Shown here: piece by piece, positions 15,045 through 23,256 of the stretch
Layout: each line of letters starts with the position of its first letter
How positions within the stretch are numbered: the stretch's first letter is position 1
Assembly (NCBI GenBank): GCA_934504345.1
Contig: CAKSVR010000025.1
Coordinates: 1 to 34,696, forward strand
DNA: 34,696 nucleotides
Direction: 5' to 3'
Source of the DNA: an uncultured Agathobaculum sp.
GTDB lineage: Bacteria; Bacillota; Clostridia; Oscillospirales; Butyricicoccaceae
Notes under the pieces: generated by a model
What the model saw: the letters and a program-made list of their open reading frames with translations, nothing else
Databases searched by the model: none
Told to the model about the DNA's origin: nothing
Program-made: the position numbers and the translations under genes

Positions 15045-16790
15045 TCAGGCGTTGGCCTTGAAATTGTTCATGTAGTATTCGCCATTCTCGTCATCCATGA
15101 CGATGCACACCAGCTTGCCCTTATTCGCAACCTTGGCTTCGTCCACGCCGACACAGATCCACTTGCGCGGGTCAGCGGTGGTCTTGAGCTTGGCGGCCGC
15201 ATCGGCTGCCTGCTTTTCGTCCGCGAAGCGCAGCACAACGACCGAATGCGCCGCCGAGGTGATAGCCGACTCGGAAGCCGCGCCCGCCTCAAACGTGATG
15301 TCCTCGGTGCCGAGATACCAGTACAGGCCGCGGCTCATGCCGTCTGCGCCCATGCCGTTGTAAAGTGCCTCGCGCTCTGCCCAGCCCTCATACGGACGGT
15401 CGCCGTAAATCTTATCCAGCAGTGCATTCAGCGCCTCATCCACTGGAACGGTTTCCGGCGTTTCCGGCTCGGTCACTTCGGGCTTTTTGTAGCCCCATAC
15501 AGCCTCGCCGTATTTCTTCATAAACAGGTCGTAGTTCTCATTGTAACGCTTGGCGTACACGCTCTCGATCTGCGGGTCAAAGGTGTAGGCCGTGCCGTCA
15601 ATGGTGATCTCCGTCCATGCGTGAACCGATTCACTGCCCTTGGGCGATACGCCCGTGCCCGGGATGGCCTGTGCATCAAAGCCGACCTGACGGGCGAGGT
15701 AAGTAAACGCCGCCGCCCACGAATAGCAGTTGCCCTTGTGGTTTTTGAGCATATCAGTCGCAGAGGTGAGCGCCCAGTCGCTCTTGCTGGTGTCGGCTGC
15801 GCCGATACCGAGGTAGCCGAACGTATTCTTTGCGTAATCGTACACCGCACGCAGCTTCTGCTGCTGGGTCATGCTGTCGTTCACGACAGATTTGACCGCA
15901 GAGGCCAGCAGCGCGTCCAGCTCGGTCGAGCCGGTGATGTAATAGCCGTTGTGGTCGAGCTCGAGCGAGCCGATGAACGTGTCATGTGCGAACTGCTTGT
16001 CCTCGTTGACATAAAACAGCTTGCCGCCAATGTTATGCCAGCCCGGGGTCAGGTCGGTGGTTTCCTGATCGAACGAAGTCCACTCCTCCGTGCCGTTTTC
16101 CTTGCTGAACTTGTGGTCGGTGGTCGCCTCGAGCATATCCCAGTATGCCCAGTGCGTATCCGGCACATCCGGCATCACACGGATGCCATCCGAGGTATAG
16201 ATCGTCTGCTTGTCCGCCTGACGGCCCAGCACGCGGTTGAGGATGGTAACGGTTTCCGCACGGGTGATGGGCGCGTTCGGACGGAAGTTCGTGCCCGCCG
16301 AGATCCAGCCCTGTGCAAGTGCCGTCTGCACGGCATCGTAAGCCCAGCTGGTCTTGGGCACATCGTTAAACGACTTGTCCGTACCGATGGCATCATGCGG
16401 CAGGCGCGACAGGATGGCAACGAACTCCGCACGGGTGATCTTGGCGTTCGGCTTGAATGTGCCGTCCGTGTAGCCGTTCACCAGCCCGAAGCCGGTCATC
16501 TGGCGGACTGCATCGGCGTACCACGCGGAAACGTCCACATCGGTGAACAGATGGTCCTCGTTCTCGATCTTGTTCACCAGCAGCGAAGCCAGCAGCTTGC
16601 TCGCCTCCGCGCGGGTGATGGAGGCATCCGGGCGGAACGTGCCGTCCGTGTAGCCGTTCATATACTGCATATGTTCAGCGGTGTTGAGCGCGGGCTGCGG
16701 CGCAGAATTCTCTGCCGCGCACGCGGTAATGGGCAGCGAAGCCGCCATCAAAGCCGCCAGCGCACCGGCGGTCAGTCTTTTCTTCATCAT
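15045..16790 (-). CDS. SLH-domain surface protein with transglutaminase-like domain
   Basis: 581-aa exported protein. The signal peptide MMKKRLTAGALAALMAASLPITAC ends in a lipobox-like ITAC (C24), so it may be lipid-anchored or cleaved at ACAAE. Three SLH repeats at ~37-210, each with an ITRAE motif, would bind secondary wall polymer. A transglutaminase/protease-like core follows with C355 (KGNCYSWA), H390 (SVHAWTEI) and D405 (YTFDPQ), giving a full Cys-His-Asp triad. The last ~130 residues form an unrecognised domain. ATG 16790 follows AAAGGAGAG; a longer frame to 16844 lacks one. It lies 50 bp after the membrane-protein gene and is probably in its operon. Confidence 0.9.
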   Translation of the reverse strand: MMKKRLTAGALAALMAASLPITACAAENSAPQPALNTAEHMQYMNGYTDGTFRPDASITRAEASKLLASLLVNKIENEDHLFTDVDVSAWYADAVRQMTGFGLVNGYTDGTFKPNAKITRAEFVAILSRLPHDAIGTDKSFNDVPKTSWAYDAVQTALAQGWISAGTNFRPNAPITRAETVTILNRVLGRQADKQTIYTSDGIRVMPDVPDTHWAYWDMLEATTDHKFSKENGTEEWTSFDQETTDLTPGWHNIGGKLFYVNEDKQFAHDTFIGSLELDHNGYYITGSTELDALLASAVKSVVNDSMTQQQKLRAVYDYAKNTFGYLGIGAADTSKSDWALTSATDMLKNHKGNCYSWAAAFTYLARQVGFDAQAIPGTGVSPKGSESVHAWTEITIDGTAYTFDPQIESVYAKRYNENYDLFMKKYGEAVWGYKKPEVTEPETPETVPVDEALNALLDKIYGDRPYEGWAEREALYNGMGADGMSRGLYWYLGTEDITFEAGAASESAITSAAHSVVVLRFADEKQAADAAAKLKTTADPRKWICVGVDEAKVANKGKLVCIVMDDENGEYYMNNFKANA

Positions 16791-16840
16791 ACATACTCTC
16801 CTTTTATTGGTTTTCAGGGGCAGTATCCGGTTAGACGGAT

Positions 16841-17683
16841 TCACTCCTCGTCTTGTTCCCCGTTTTTCTCTTCTTTTTCAGGTTTTCCATTTTCGGGGTC
16901 GAGCACGACCGGAATGAGCGCCGCCGCCAGCTTTCCTCTGCCGCGCTGCTTGACATAAAAGAAGCCGATGATGGAGAACGCAATAGCGCCGATGCAGTTG
17001 ACCTGCAAATCCTTCATCGTGTCGATGAGGCCGATGTCCAGATAGCCGCCGAGCTCCTGTGTCCAGTCCTCTCCGTTGACGATAACGCTCTCGATCGGAA
17101 CGTGAACGACCGTGTTCAGCCCGTCCGGGTTGAGCGAAACCGTGTTGACCTCCTGCACAACGTAGTCTTTCTGCATATCGGTGTGCAGAATCTGGTCAGC
17201 GGTGAACTCGAAGAACTCCCACAGCACGCCGACCGTCATCGAAAAGCAGAACGCTACGATGGCCAGAAACAGCGGCGACAGTCTGAACGTGAAGCGTTCG
17301 CTGCGGTTGAACAGATCGACAAGGCAGAAGCCGACCGCCGCGACCAGAAAGCCGTTTATCGTGTGCAGCATGGTGTCCCAGCCGGGAATGATGGTGTAGA
17401 ACGAGTTGATCTCGCCCATAATCTCCGCCGCATAGATAAAGCAGTAGACGATGCCCTCCATCACGGGCGGGATGTCGATGGCGAGCTGCTTTTCGATCAG
17501 CGACGGCATCGCCAGCAGCACGAGCGACAGCACGCACACGAACATATTCTCATAGCGGTGCATGAACGCGCAGCGGATGAACGTCAGCACGATCAACAGC
17601 GACAGCACGCCGCGGATGGTCAGGCGGCGGCGCACCCGGCGGCGCTGGTCGGCCAGGTGCGCCTGAATCTGTTTCTTATCCAT
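16841..17683 (-). CDS. Integral membrane protein, DUF2238/YjdF-like
   Basis: 280-aa protein with about six to seven membrane segments. Motifs GWDTMLHTINGFLVAAVGFCLVD, VGVLWEFFEFTADQIL and GLIDTMKDLQVNCIGAI follow the pattern of DUF2238/YjdF-like membrane proteins, in which acidic and His residues in the helices are conserved. Function is unknown. The C-terminus is a charged Glu/Lys tail. ATG 17683 follows AAGGAG with 8-nt spacing; an in-frame GTG at 17692 overlaps that site. It lies just downstream of the fruK terminator and upstream of the SLH protein. Confidence 0.75.
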   Translation of the reverse strand: MDKKQIQAHLADQRRRVRRRLTIRGVLSLLIVLTFIRCAFMHRYENMFVCVLSLVLLAMPSLIEKQLAIDIPPVMEGIVYCFIYAAEIMGEINSFYTIIPGWDTMLHTINGFLVAAVGFCLVDLFNRSERFTFRLSPLFLAIVAFCFSMTVGVLWEFFEFTADQILHTDMQKDYVVQEVNTVSLNPDGLNTVVHVPIESVIVNGEDWTQELGGYLDIGLIDTMKDLQVNCIGAIAFSIIGFFYVKQRGRGKLAAALIPVVLDPENGKPEKEEKNGEQDEE

Positions 17684-17716
17684 ACCTTTCACTCCTTAAA
17701 CTATTTTCGGATAGAG

Positions 17717-17750
17717 TAAAAGAGAGAACAACGGGTTTCGTTGTTCTCTC
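17717..17750 (-). terminator. Terminator of fruK
   Basis: The 12-bp stem GAGAGAACAACG/CGTTGTTCTCTC (17722-17733/17739-17750), read on the minus strand, is followed by TTTT. It lies 17 bp after the fruK stop. Confidence 0.9.
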
Positions 17751-17767
17751 CATAGTGTGTGCATTGC

Positions 17768-18709
17768 TTACAGAACGTAAACCTGCGTGGTTTCGTACAC
17801 CTCGTAGACCTTTTTGAGCGAGGCCATCTCGGTGCCGGCCAGACGGGCGCACGCACGGCCCATCGCAACGGCGTAGCGTGCGATCTCATCGAACTTCATG
17901 CCGGTATGCATCGCGTTTGCGATCGCGCCGACCATGGCATCGCCGGTGCCGACCGCACCCTCGTCGTAGATCTTCGGCGTGGTGGTGACATACAGGGCCT
18001 CGGGCTCCTCCTTGGAGATCAGCAGCGCGCCCTCCTGTCCCATGGAAACACAGACTGCCTTTGCACCCATGTCCAGCATCTTGCGTGCGGAATGTACAAC
18101 GACCTCCGGGTCTGCGGACGGCTTATCGCCTACGGCCTCGGCCAGCTCGAAGATGTTGGGCTTGACCAGATCGGGCTCACACTTCAGCGCCTCCAGCAGC
18201 AGCTCGCCCTGTGCATCGATGATGAGCCTGCAGCCATGCTTCTTGATGGTCTTGCACAGCTTGCGGTAGTTCTTGAGCGGAAAATCCGGCGGCGTGGAGC
18301 CTGCCAGAACGAAGATGTTGCCCTCGTCCAGATAATTCTCCATGCGGTCGAGCAGACGGAGGAAATCCGAGTCATCCAGCTTATTGCCAGGCTCGTTCAC
18401 CTCGGTGTGGCCGCCCTGTGCATCGATGATCTGCGTATTGATACGGAGCTGTCCCGCAATATCGACAAAATCGTGGTGAATGTCCGCAGCCGTCAGCATA
18501 TCCTTCATAATACGGCCATTCGTGCCCGCGCTGAAGCCCAGCGCGATGCTGCTGCCGCCCAGCGCCTTTACCGCACGCGACACGTTGATACCCTTGCCGC
18601 CCGGCTCCAGATGACTGGAAACCGCACGGTTGAGCTTGCCCACCTGAAGCGGGTGCTCGATACGCTGTGTACGGTCCAGTGCAGCGTTAAGCGTTATCGT
18701 GATAATCAT
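17768..18709 (-). CDS. fruK: 1-phosphofructokinase (PfkB family)
   Basis: 313-aa PfkB-family sugar kinase. The N-terminal GGKGINVSRAV (~38-47) is the 1-phosphofructokinase/tagatose-6-phosphate kinase signature. GTGDAMVGA near 254-262 holds the catalytic Asp (D257) and anion hole. It would phosphorylate fructose 1-phosphate to fructose 1,6-bisphosphate in the cytoplasm. The usual partners fruR and a fructose PTS (fruA) are absent, and it has its own promoter and terminator. Tagatose-6-phosphate kinase (LacC-like) is the main alternative. AGGAGG precedes ATG 18709. Confidence 0.85.
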   Translation of the reverse strand: MIITITLNAALDRTQRIEHPLQVGKLNRAVSSHLEPGGKGINVSRAVKALGGSSIALGFSAGTNGRIMKDMLTAADIHHDFVDIAGQLRINTQIIDAQGGHTEVNEPGNKLDDSDFLRLLDRMENYLDEGNIFVLAGSTPPDFPLKNYRKLCKTIKKHGCRLIIDAQGELLLEALKCEPDLVKPNIFELAEAVGDKPSADPEVVVHSARKMLDMGAKAVCVSMGQEGALLISKEEPEALYVTTTPKIYDEGAVGTGDAMVGAIANAMHTGMKFDEIARYAVAMGRACARLAGTEMASLKKVYEVYETTQVYVL

Positions 18710-18746
18710 GGGACGCCCCTCCTGAAATGTATTTTCCCTATAATAT

Positions 18747-18775
18747 ATTTTACAAAATCCGGTCCGTAATGTAAA
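18747..18775 (-). promoter_or_regulatory. Promoter of fruK
   Basis: On the minus strand TTTACA (18775-18770), a 17-bp spacer and TAAAAT (18752-18747), ~40 bp before the start codon. Confidence 0.7.
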
Positions 18776-18829
18776 TGGTTTTTCTTGATGTTAGACACAA
18801 ATAACCGATCTATTTTTTGTATCCGGCTG

Positions 18830-19054
18830 TCATTTGAGCCAGCCGGAGTCGCCGCACCACGGACACTCCCACTGCTTGCCCGTGACTTTCGCTTCAGCGC
18901 CGCACATCGGGCAGCGTATTTTGCCGGTCTTTGGCAGCGACCTCGGCTTGGGCGGCTCTTTCGGCGGTTCCTGCTGCCGACGGTACAGCCGCACAAAAAA
19001 GACTGCGCCGAGCAGCAGCACCACGGCGATCGCCGCGAGCTGTTCTTTCGTCAT
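18830..19054 (-). CDS. Small membrane-anchored zinc-ribbon protein
   Basis: 74-aa protein with one N-terminal membrane helix (~residues 6-24, AAIAVVLLLGAVFFVRL), a Pro-rich linker (QQEPPKEPPKP) and a C-terminal zinc ribbon formed by CPMC...CPWC, two CxxC pairs 16 residues apart. GAGGAA precedes ATG 19054; the longer frame starting at 19141 lies inside rlmH. It is 13 bp downstream of rlmH and belongs to the same transcript. No function is known. Confidence 0.75.
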   Translation of the reverse strand: MTKEQLAAIAVVLLLGAVFFVRLYRRQQEPPKEPPKPRSLPKTGKIRCPMCGAEAKVTGKQWECPWCGDSGWLK

Positions 19055-19067
19055 GCCGTTCCTCGTT

Positions 19068-19550
19068 TCACTTGTGATACTTGCCGCCCGCCGCGATATT
19101 GAGCGCACGGTATATCTGTTCCAGCACCATGACCCGCGCAAGGTGGTGCGGGAATGTCATCGGCGACATGGAGAGCCGCAGCGCGGCTTTCTGCTTTACC
19201 CGCTCGGACAGGCCGCACGAGCCGCCGATGAGCACGCAGAGCTTGCTCGTGCCGGAAACGGTGAGCCTGCCGAAATAGTCTGCCAGCTGCTCGGAGGACA
19301 TCGGCTTGCCCTCCACGCACATCGCAATGACGGATGCGCCGGGCTGCAGCTTGCCCTCGATGAGCGCCGCCTCTTTTTCGAGCGCCTGTGCGAGCTCGCC
19401 CTCAGAGGGTGTCTGCGGCAGGCGCTGCTCGGGCAGCTCGATGATCTCTAATTTACAATATGCGCCGAGGCGCTTGGTATATTCCTTTACGGCCTCCGCC
19501 CAGAATTTTTCTCCGAGCTTGCCGACACAGATCAGCCGGACAGAGAGCAT
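19068..19550 (-). CDS. rlmH: 23S rRNA (pseudouridine1915-N3)-methyltransferase RlmH
   Basis: 160-aa SPOUT methyltransferase, the usual length of RlmH, which methylates pseudouridine 1915 in 23S rRNA helix 69. The C-terminal signature is clear: LCVLIGGSCGLSERVKQKAALRLSMSPMTFPHHLARVMVLEQIYRALNIAAGGKYHK, containing the SAM-binding knot and invariant HK end. GGGGAGGAAAAGCT precedes ATG 19550. The start overlaps the end of walJ by 19 bp. As I recall, the Bacillus wal cluster also has rlmH (yydA) downstream, so this order is conserved. Confidence 0.96.
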   Translation of the reverse strand: MLSVRLICVGKLGEKFWAEAVKEYTKRLGAYCKLEIIELPEQRLPQTPSEGELAQALEKEAALIEGKLQPGASVIAMCVEGKPMSSEQLADYFGRLTVSGTSKLCVLIGGSCGLSERVKQKAALRLSMSPMTFPHHLARVMVLEQIYRALNIAAGGKYHK

Positions 19551-20341
19551 AGCTTTTCCTCCCCAAACGATACCGGCTGCTCCATCTGCTCTTTCGGCGC
19601 CACGAGCACCTCGCACGCGGGCAGGCCGCGCAGTGCCGCCAGTGTCTGCTGGCGTGCCAGCTCCGGTATGTTGTTTTTCTCACTCAAGTGCGCCAGCACG
19701 ATGGTCTTTGTGCCGCTTCTGACTAAATCCGCCGCAAACACCGCGCAGTCCGGATTGGACAGGTGGCCGCTCGGGCCCGCAACGCGCATTTTGAGCGAAT
19801 ACGGGTACGGCCCGGCCTGTAACATATGCGGGTCGTGGTTGCTCTCCAGCACGACCATCTCACAGCCGCGCAGCAGCCCGGCCGCATCGCGCGGCACAAA
19901 GCCGAGGTCGGTCGCGAAGCCGAAACGGCTGCCGCCGTGCTCGAGTATGTAGCCCGTGCTCTCCGCCGCATCGTGCGGTGTCGGGAACGAAACGATGTCC
20001 ACATCGCGCACCCAGAAGCGCTCGCCGCTGTCGAACAGCTCGAGGCGGTCGGCGTACTCCGGGTTCTTGTCCTCAAAGGCCGCCGCCGTGCCGCGCGAGG
20101 CGAACACCGGCACCTTTGTCTTTTTGAGGAACATCGGCAGACCCTTCACATGGTCGATATGCTCATGTGTCAGCAGCACCGCCGAAATGTCCGCCGGCGT
20201 GAGCGACAGCGCCTTGAGCGCGGCCGTCACCTTGCGGAACGATACGCCGAGGTCGATCAAAATGGCCGTGCCGTCCGCCATATACAGCCCGCAGTTGCCG
20301 CTCGAACCGCTGGCGATACTGTAATAATAATGCTCTGCCAT
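19532..20341 (-). CDS. walJ: MBL-fold metallohydrolase WalJ (YycJ)
   Basis: 269-aa metallo-beta-lactamase-fold protein of the YycJ/WalJ family. HEHIDH (59-64) supplies the HxHxDH metal motif, and the N-terminal YYSIASGSSGNC is typical of this family. Members are suspected DNA- or nucleic-acid-acting hydrolases linked to cell-division control. AAGGAGAAGC precedes the ATG. The gene is followed by rlmH with overlap and preceded by the GNAT gene 14 bp away. In Bacillus it follows walI directly; here murA and the GNAT gene come between. Confidence 0.93.
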   Translation of the reverse strand: MAEHYYYSIASGSSGNCGLYMADGTAILIDLGVSFRKVTAALKALSLTPADISAVLLTHEHIDHVKGLPMFLKKTKVPVFASRGTAAAFEDKNPEYADRLELFDSGERFWVRDVDIVSFPTPHDAAESTGYILEHGGSRFGFATDLGFVPRDAAGLLRGCEMVVLESNHDPHMLQAGPYPYSLKMRVAGPSGHLSNPDCAVFAADLVRSGTKTIVLAHLSEKNNIPELARQQTLAALRGLPACEVLVAPKEQMEQPVSFGEEKLCSLSG

Positions 20342-20355
20342 GCTTCTCCTTCCGG

Positions 20356-20826
20356 TCAGTGGATGTGATGCAGGAATGCTTCGCGCGTGAGCTCGACGGG
20401 CGTTACATTGCCGCGATAGAACGGCACCGGCGCACCGACGATGCGTGCGCCGAAGCCGATGAGGATATGCACGGTCGCATCCCGCGCTTCGAGGAAAAGG
20501 TTATCCACATCCTGTGCAAAAACATCGCTCAGCACGCTCTCCAGCAGGAATGTTCCCTTGTGCTGTCCGCGCAGCCTCGGCGCGACTGTGATGCGGCCCA
20601 TGTGCCACCGTCCGCCCTCGCGGTAGACGGCCGCCGTGCCGACGAGTTCGCCGTCCTGCTCCATGCACCACCACCGCGGCTGCTTTTCCGCCGGGATGGG
20701 ATTCATTTCGCGCGGGATGTCCTGTTCGCCCTCGAAAACCTTCGCAGTCAGCGCCAGCACGGCCTCCATATCCGTATCAGCCGCCCGCCGAACGATACAT
20801 TGCGCCTTTTCTTCCCTGTTCTGCAT
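20356..20826 (-). CDS. GNAT-family N-acetyltransferase
   Basis: 156-aa GNAT-fold protein. RITVAPRLRGQHKGTFLLESVL is motif A, with the acetyl-CoA pyrophosphate loop R-G-Q-H-K-G, and the C-terminal FGARIVGAPVPFYRGN fits the fold. Substrate is unknown. ATG 20826 has AGGAAG upstream; the longer frame to 20850 lies in the murA terminator. No promoter is visible, so expression probably depends on partial read-through from murA. It lies 14 bp before walJ and may have been inserted into the wal cluster. Confidence 0.82.
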   Translation of the reverse strand: MQNREEKAQCIVRRAADTDMEAVLALTAKVFEGEQDIPREMNPIPAEKQPRWWCMEQDGELVGTAAVYREGGRWHMGRITVAPRLRGQHKGTFLLESVLSDVFAQDVDNLFLEARDATVHILIGFGARIVGAPVPFYRGNVTPVELTREAFLHHIH

Positions 20827-20848
20827 CGTCACACTTCCTGTATTCCGC

Positions 20849-20914
20849 AAAAAAGGCGAAAGAAACCCGACAGTACCGTTTCCGACGGTACTGCTCTCTC
20901 TCCTTCCGCCTTTT
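20849..20914 (-). terminator. Two-tier terminator of murA
   Basis: An inner perfect hairpin CAGTACCGT/ACGGTACTG (20871-20879/20885-20893) sits inside outer arms AAAAGGCG/CGCCTTTT (20851-20858/20907-20914). On the minus strand it ends in TTTTTT. It separates murA from the GNAT-walJ-rlmH genes. Confidence 0.8.
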
Positions 20915-20920
20915 GCTCGT

Positions 20921-22207
20921 TTACTTGTTTTCGCTGTTCTCCGGGATCTCGGAGCGGTACATATCCGCGCCCAGTGCTACGAACTTCTCAACGAGCGTTT
21001 CGTAGCCGCGCTCGATGTTCTGCACCTGCTCTACCTCGGTAACGCCCTTGGCGGCAAGGCCCGCAATGACCATCGCCGCGCCCGCACGCAGATCGTGTGC
21101 GCGTACCGGTGCACCGTTCAGCTCCTTGACACCCTCGACGACTGCGATCGCGCCGTCCACATGGATGTTCGCGCCCATGCGGGTCAACTCCTCGGTGTAG
21201 CGGTAGCGGCTGCCCCAGATACCCTCGGTGATGATGCTGGTACCCTCAGCAAGGCACAGCGCCGTTGTCATCTGCGGCTGCATATCGGTCGGGAAGCCCG
21301 GATACGGCAGGGTCTTGATGTTGGTCTTGGTCAGCTTGCCCTCGCGGCGAACGAGCACCGCATCGTCAAACTCGGTGACCTCCACGCTCATCTCCTTGAG
21401 CTTGGCGGTGATGCACTCGAGGTGCTTCGGGATGACGTTCTTGATGAGAACCGAACCGCCGCACGCGGCAACAGCCGTCATGAACGTGCCTGCCTCGATC
21501 TGATCCGGGATGATGGAGTAATTTCCGCCGTGCAGGCGCTCCACGCCGCGGATCTTGATAACGTCCGTGCCCGCACCCTTGACATCCGCGCCCATGGCGT
21601 TGAGGAAGTTTGCCAGATCGACGATGTGCGGCTCCTTGGCGCAGTTCTCCATGATGGTCTGGCCCTTTGCCAGAACAGCCGCGAGCATGATGTTCATGGT
21701 CGCGCCGACGGTGACAACGTCAAAATAGATATGTGCGCCGTGCAGGCCGTCCTCGGGTGCCTCCACCCGGATGTAACCGCCCTTGGGGAGCGTGACCTTG
21801 GCGCCGAGCGCCTCAAAGCCCTTGATGTGCTGGTCGATCGGACGGACACCGCCGAAGTTGCAGCCGCCGGGCATGGCTACCTCGGCAAAGCCGTACTTGC
21901 CGAGCAGCACGCCGAGCAGATAGTACGAAGCGCGCAGCTTGCGCTCCAGCTCGTGCGGCTTGAGGCTCGGCTCCTTGGAATTTTGAATCTCCACCGTGGT
22001 GGAATTGATCTGACGGATCTGCGCGCCCAGCTCACGCATGATCTCCATCTGAAGCGTTACATCGATGATCTTGGGCACGTTTTCAAGACGAACGGGGCCA
22101 TCTGCCAGCAGCGCCGCCGGTACGATCGCTACCGCTGCGTTCTTCGCGCCGGAGATGGTCACCTCACCGTTCAGCATCTTGCCGCCGTTGATTACATACT
22201 TTGTCAA
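20921..22207 (-). CDS. murA: UDP-N-acetylglucosamine 1-carboxyvinyltransferase MurA
   Basis: 428-aa MurA, which transfers enolpyruvate from PEP to UDP-GlcNAc in the first committed step of peptidoglycan synthesis and is the fosfomycin target. C116 in MPGGCNFGGVRP is the catalytic, fosfomycin-alkylated Cys; GAKNAAV near residue 20 holds K22 and N23. The start is TTG 22207, preceded by GAGGAG at proper spacing; an in-frame TGA just upstream excludes an earlier start. It sits between walI and the GNAT-walJ genes on the same strand, with its own leader and terminator. Confidence 0.96.
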   Translation of the reverse strand: MTKYVINGGKMLNGEVTISGAKNAAVAIVPAALLADGPVRLENVPKIIDVTLQMEIMRELGAQIRQINSTTVEIQNSKEPSLKPHELERKLRASYYLLGVLLGKYGFAEVAMPGGCNFGGVRPIDQHIKGFEALGAKVTLPKGGYIRVEAPEDGLHGAHIYFDVVTVGATMNIMLAAVLAKGQTIMENCAKEPHIVDLANFLNAMGADVKGAGTDVIKIRGVERLHGGNYSIIPDQIEAGTFMTAVAACGGSVLIKNVIPKHLECITAKLKEMSVEVTEFDDAVLVRREGKLTKTNIKTLPYPGFPTDMQPQMTTALCLAEGTSIITEGIWGSRYRYTEELTRMGANIHVDGAIAVVEGVKELNGAPVRAHDLRAGAAMVIAGLAAKGVTEVEQVQNIERGYETLVEKFVALGADMYRSEIPENSENK

Positions 22208-22232
22208 TCTACCTACTCCTCACTATGCCTGT

Positions 22233-22249
22233 ACGCGGTTTTTCCGCGT
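22233..22249. repeat. Hairpin in the murA leader
   Basis: ACGCGG-TTTTT-CCGCGT is a 6-bp stem with a 5-nt loop, starting 26 bp upstream of the murA TTG. It would form in the mRNA leader, where it could affect stability or translation. Confidence 0.5.
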
Positions 22250-22369
22250 TTCTGTCCTGAAATTGGAATAATATTATATGGTATGACAGCGGATGCTTTC
22301 CTGTGCCGGCCCTCTTACTTCTTCTCCTCCGGCGCGGGAACATATCTCCGCGCAAAATCTCACTAATAC

Positions 22370-22378
22370 ATTTTACCA
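22370..22378 (-). promoter_or_regulatory. Extended -10 promoter candidate for murA
   Basis: On the minus strand TGGTAAAAT (22378-22370) is an extended -10 in the walI-murA gap. A second TATAAT lies at 22278-22273, nearer murA. Neither has a good -35. Confidence 0.45.
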
Positions 22379-22405
22379 CAATTTCTGATAAAGAAAAGCA
22401 ATTTT

Positions 22406-23233
22406 TCAGTTTTCTTGGTCAATGATCGTCTTTTTGTCACAATCCACCAAATATTCACCCGAATCGGTGACGATCTTCCAAGCAGGTGTAAGACGGATAC
22501 GGCGGCTGCTGTCGGTTTGCATCCGATAACCCGCCCGCATCGACCGGATCATGCCGGTCGTGCCGCTGTCCGCCGCAAACTGCAGAAGCGCATCCGCCGC
22601 ACTGCAGGTGATGCTGATGCCGTTCACAGTGGTGTACGGCGTGCCGAAGCTCCACAGACCGCTGAGCGCCGCGCTGCCGTTCCCGGCGGAAAAGTCCAGC
22701 GTCAGGCAGCGGTTATGCACCGGCAGACCCGCAACCACGCCGGTGAGCGTGACAGCCGTGCCGTTCGCCGTCCACGTTGACTGCTCGGCCTGAAATCCCC
22801 ACGCCGCCAGCAGCTTTCGCGCCTGCTCCATGGCCTCCGCCTCGGTGGACGGCGCCGTTTCGGTGAGTATGTAAGTGCCCTGCACCGCGCCGTCCGCGTG
22901 CCACTCGAGCGTGCCCTTGTCACTCTCGAAATGCACCGTGCCGTCCTCCTGCTCTGTGTGCTCGGCGCTGTCGCCCAGCATATTGGCCGCGACGGCTTCC
23001 TCGTCCGCGCGGCTGCGGTCGAGCGACAGCTCGGGCAGCGTGATGTCCTCCGGCAGCGCGAAATCCGCTGCCAGCTCCATGCCGCTGCCGCTCACCAGTG
23101 TCCGCAGATTGGCCTCCAGCTCGTTCTCACGGCGGCAGCTCTGCCACACGCGGATGCCCAGATTGCCCAGCAGGAACAGATTGACCGCCAGCAGAATCGC
23201 GATCAGCACATTTTTGACCTTATCCCATTGCAA
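22406..23233 (-). CDS. walI: WalI (YycI)-type regulator of the WalK kinase
   Basis: 275-aa single-pass membrane protein with a short cytoplasmic N-terminus, one helix at ~8-26 (VLIAILLAVNLFLLGNLGI) and a large outside domain. N-terminus MQWDKVKNVLIAILLAVNLFLL, size and position next to walH fit the YycI family. In Bacillus, YycH and YycI bind WalK in the membrane and modulate it. The start is TTG (23233-23231) with AAAGGAG ~11 nt upstream; an in-frame TGA immediately before it rules out an upstream start. Confidence 0.88.
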   Translation of the reverse strand: MQWDKVKNVLIAILLAVNLFLLGNLGIRVWQSCRRENELEANLRTLVSGSGMELAADFALPEDITLPELSLDRSRADEEAVAANMLGDSAEHTEQEDGTVHFESDKGTLEWHADGAVQGTYILTETAPSTEAEAMEQARKLLAAWGFQAEQSTWTANGTAVTLTGVVAGLPVHNRCLTLDFSAGNGSAALSGLWSFGTPYTTVNGISITCSAADALLQFAADSGTTGMIRSMRAGYRMQTDSSRRIRLTPAWKIVTDSGEYLVDCDKKTIIDQEN

Positions 23234-23256
23234 GCGCTCTCACTCTCCTTTGCGCG

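Noticed and set aside
20636..22366. A 576-aa plus-strand frame opposite murA
   Set aside because: MurA with catalytic Cys occupies the minus strand. The antisense frame has no ribosome binding site or domain.
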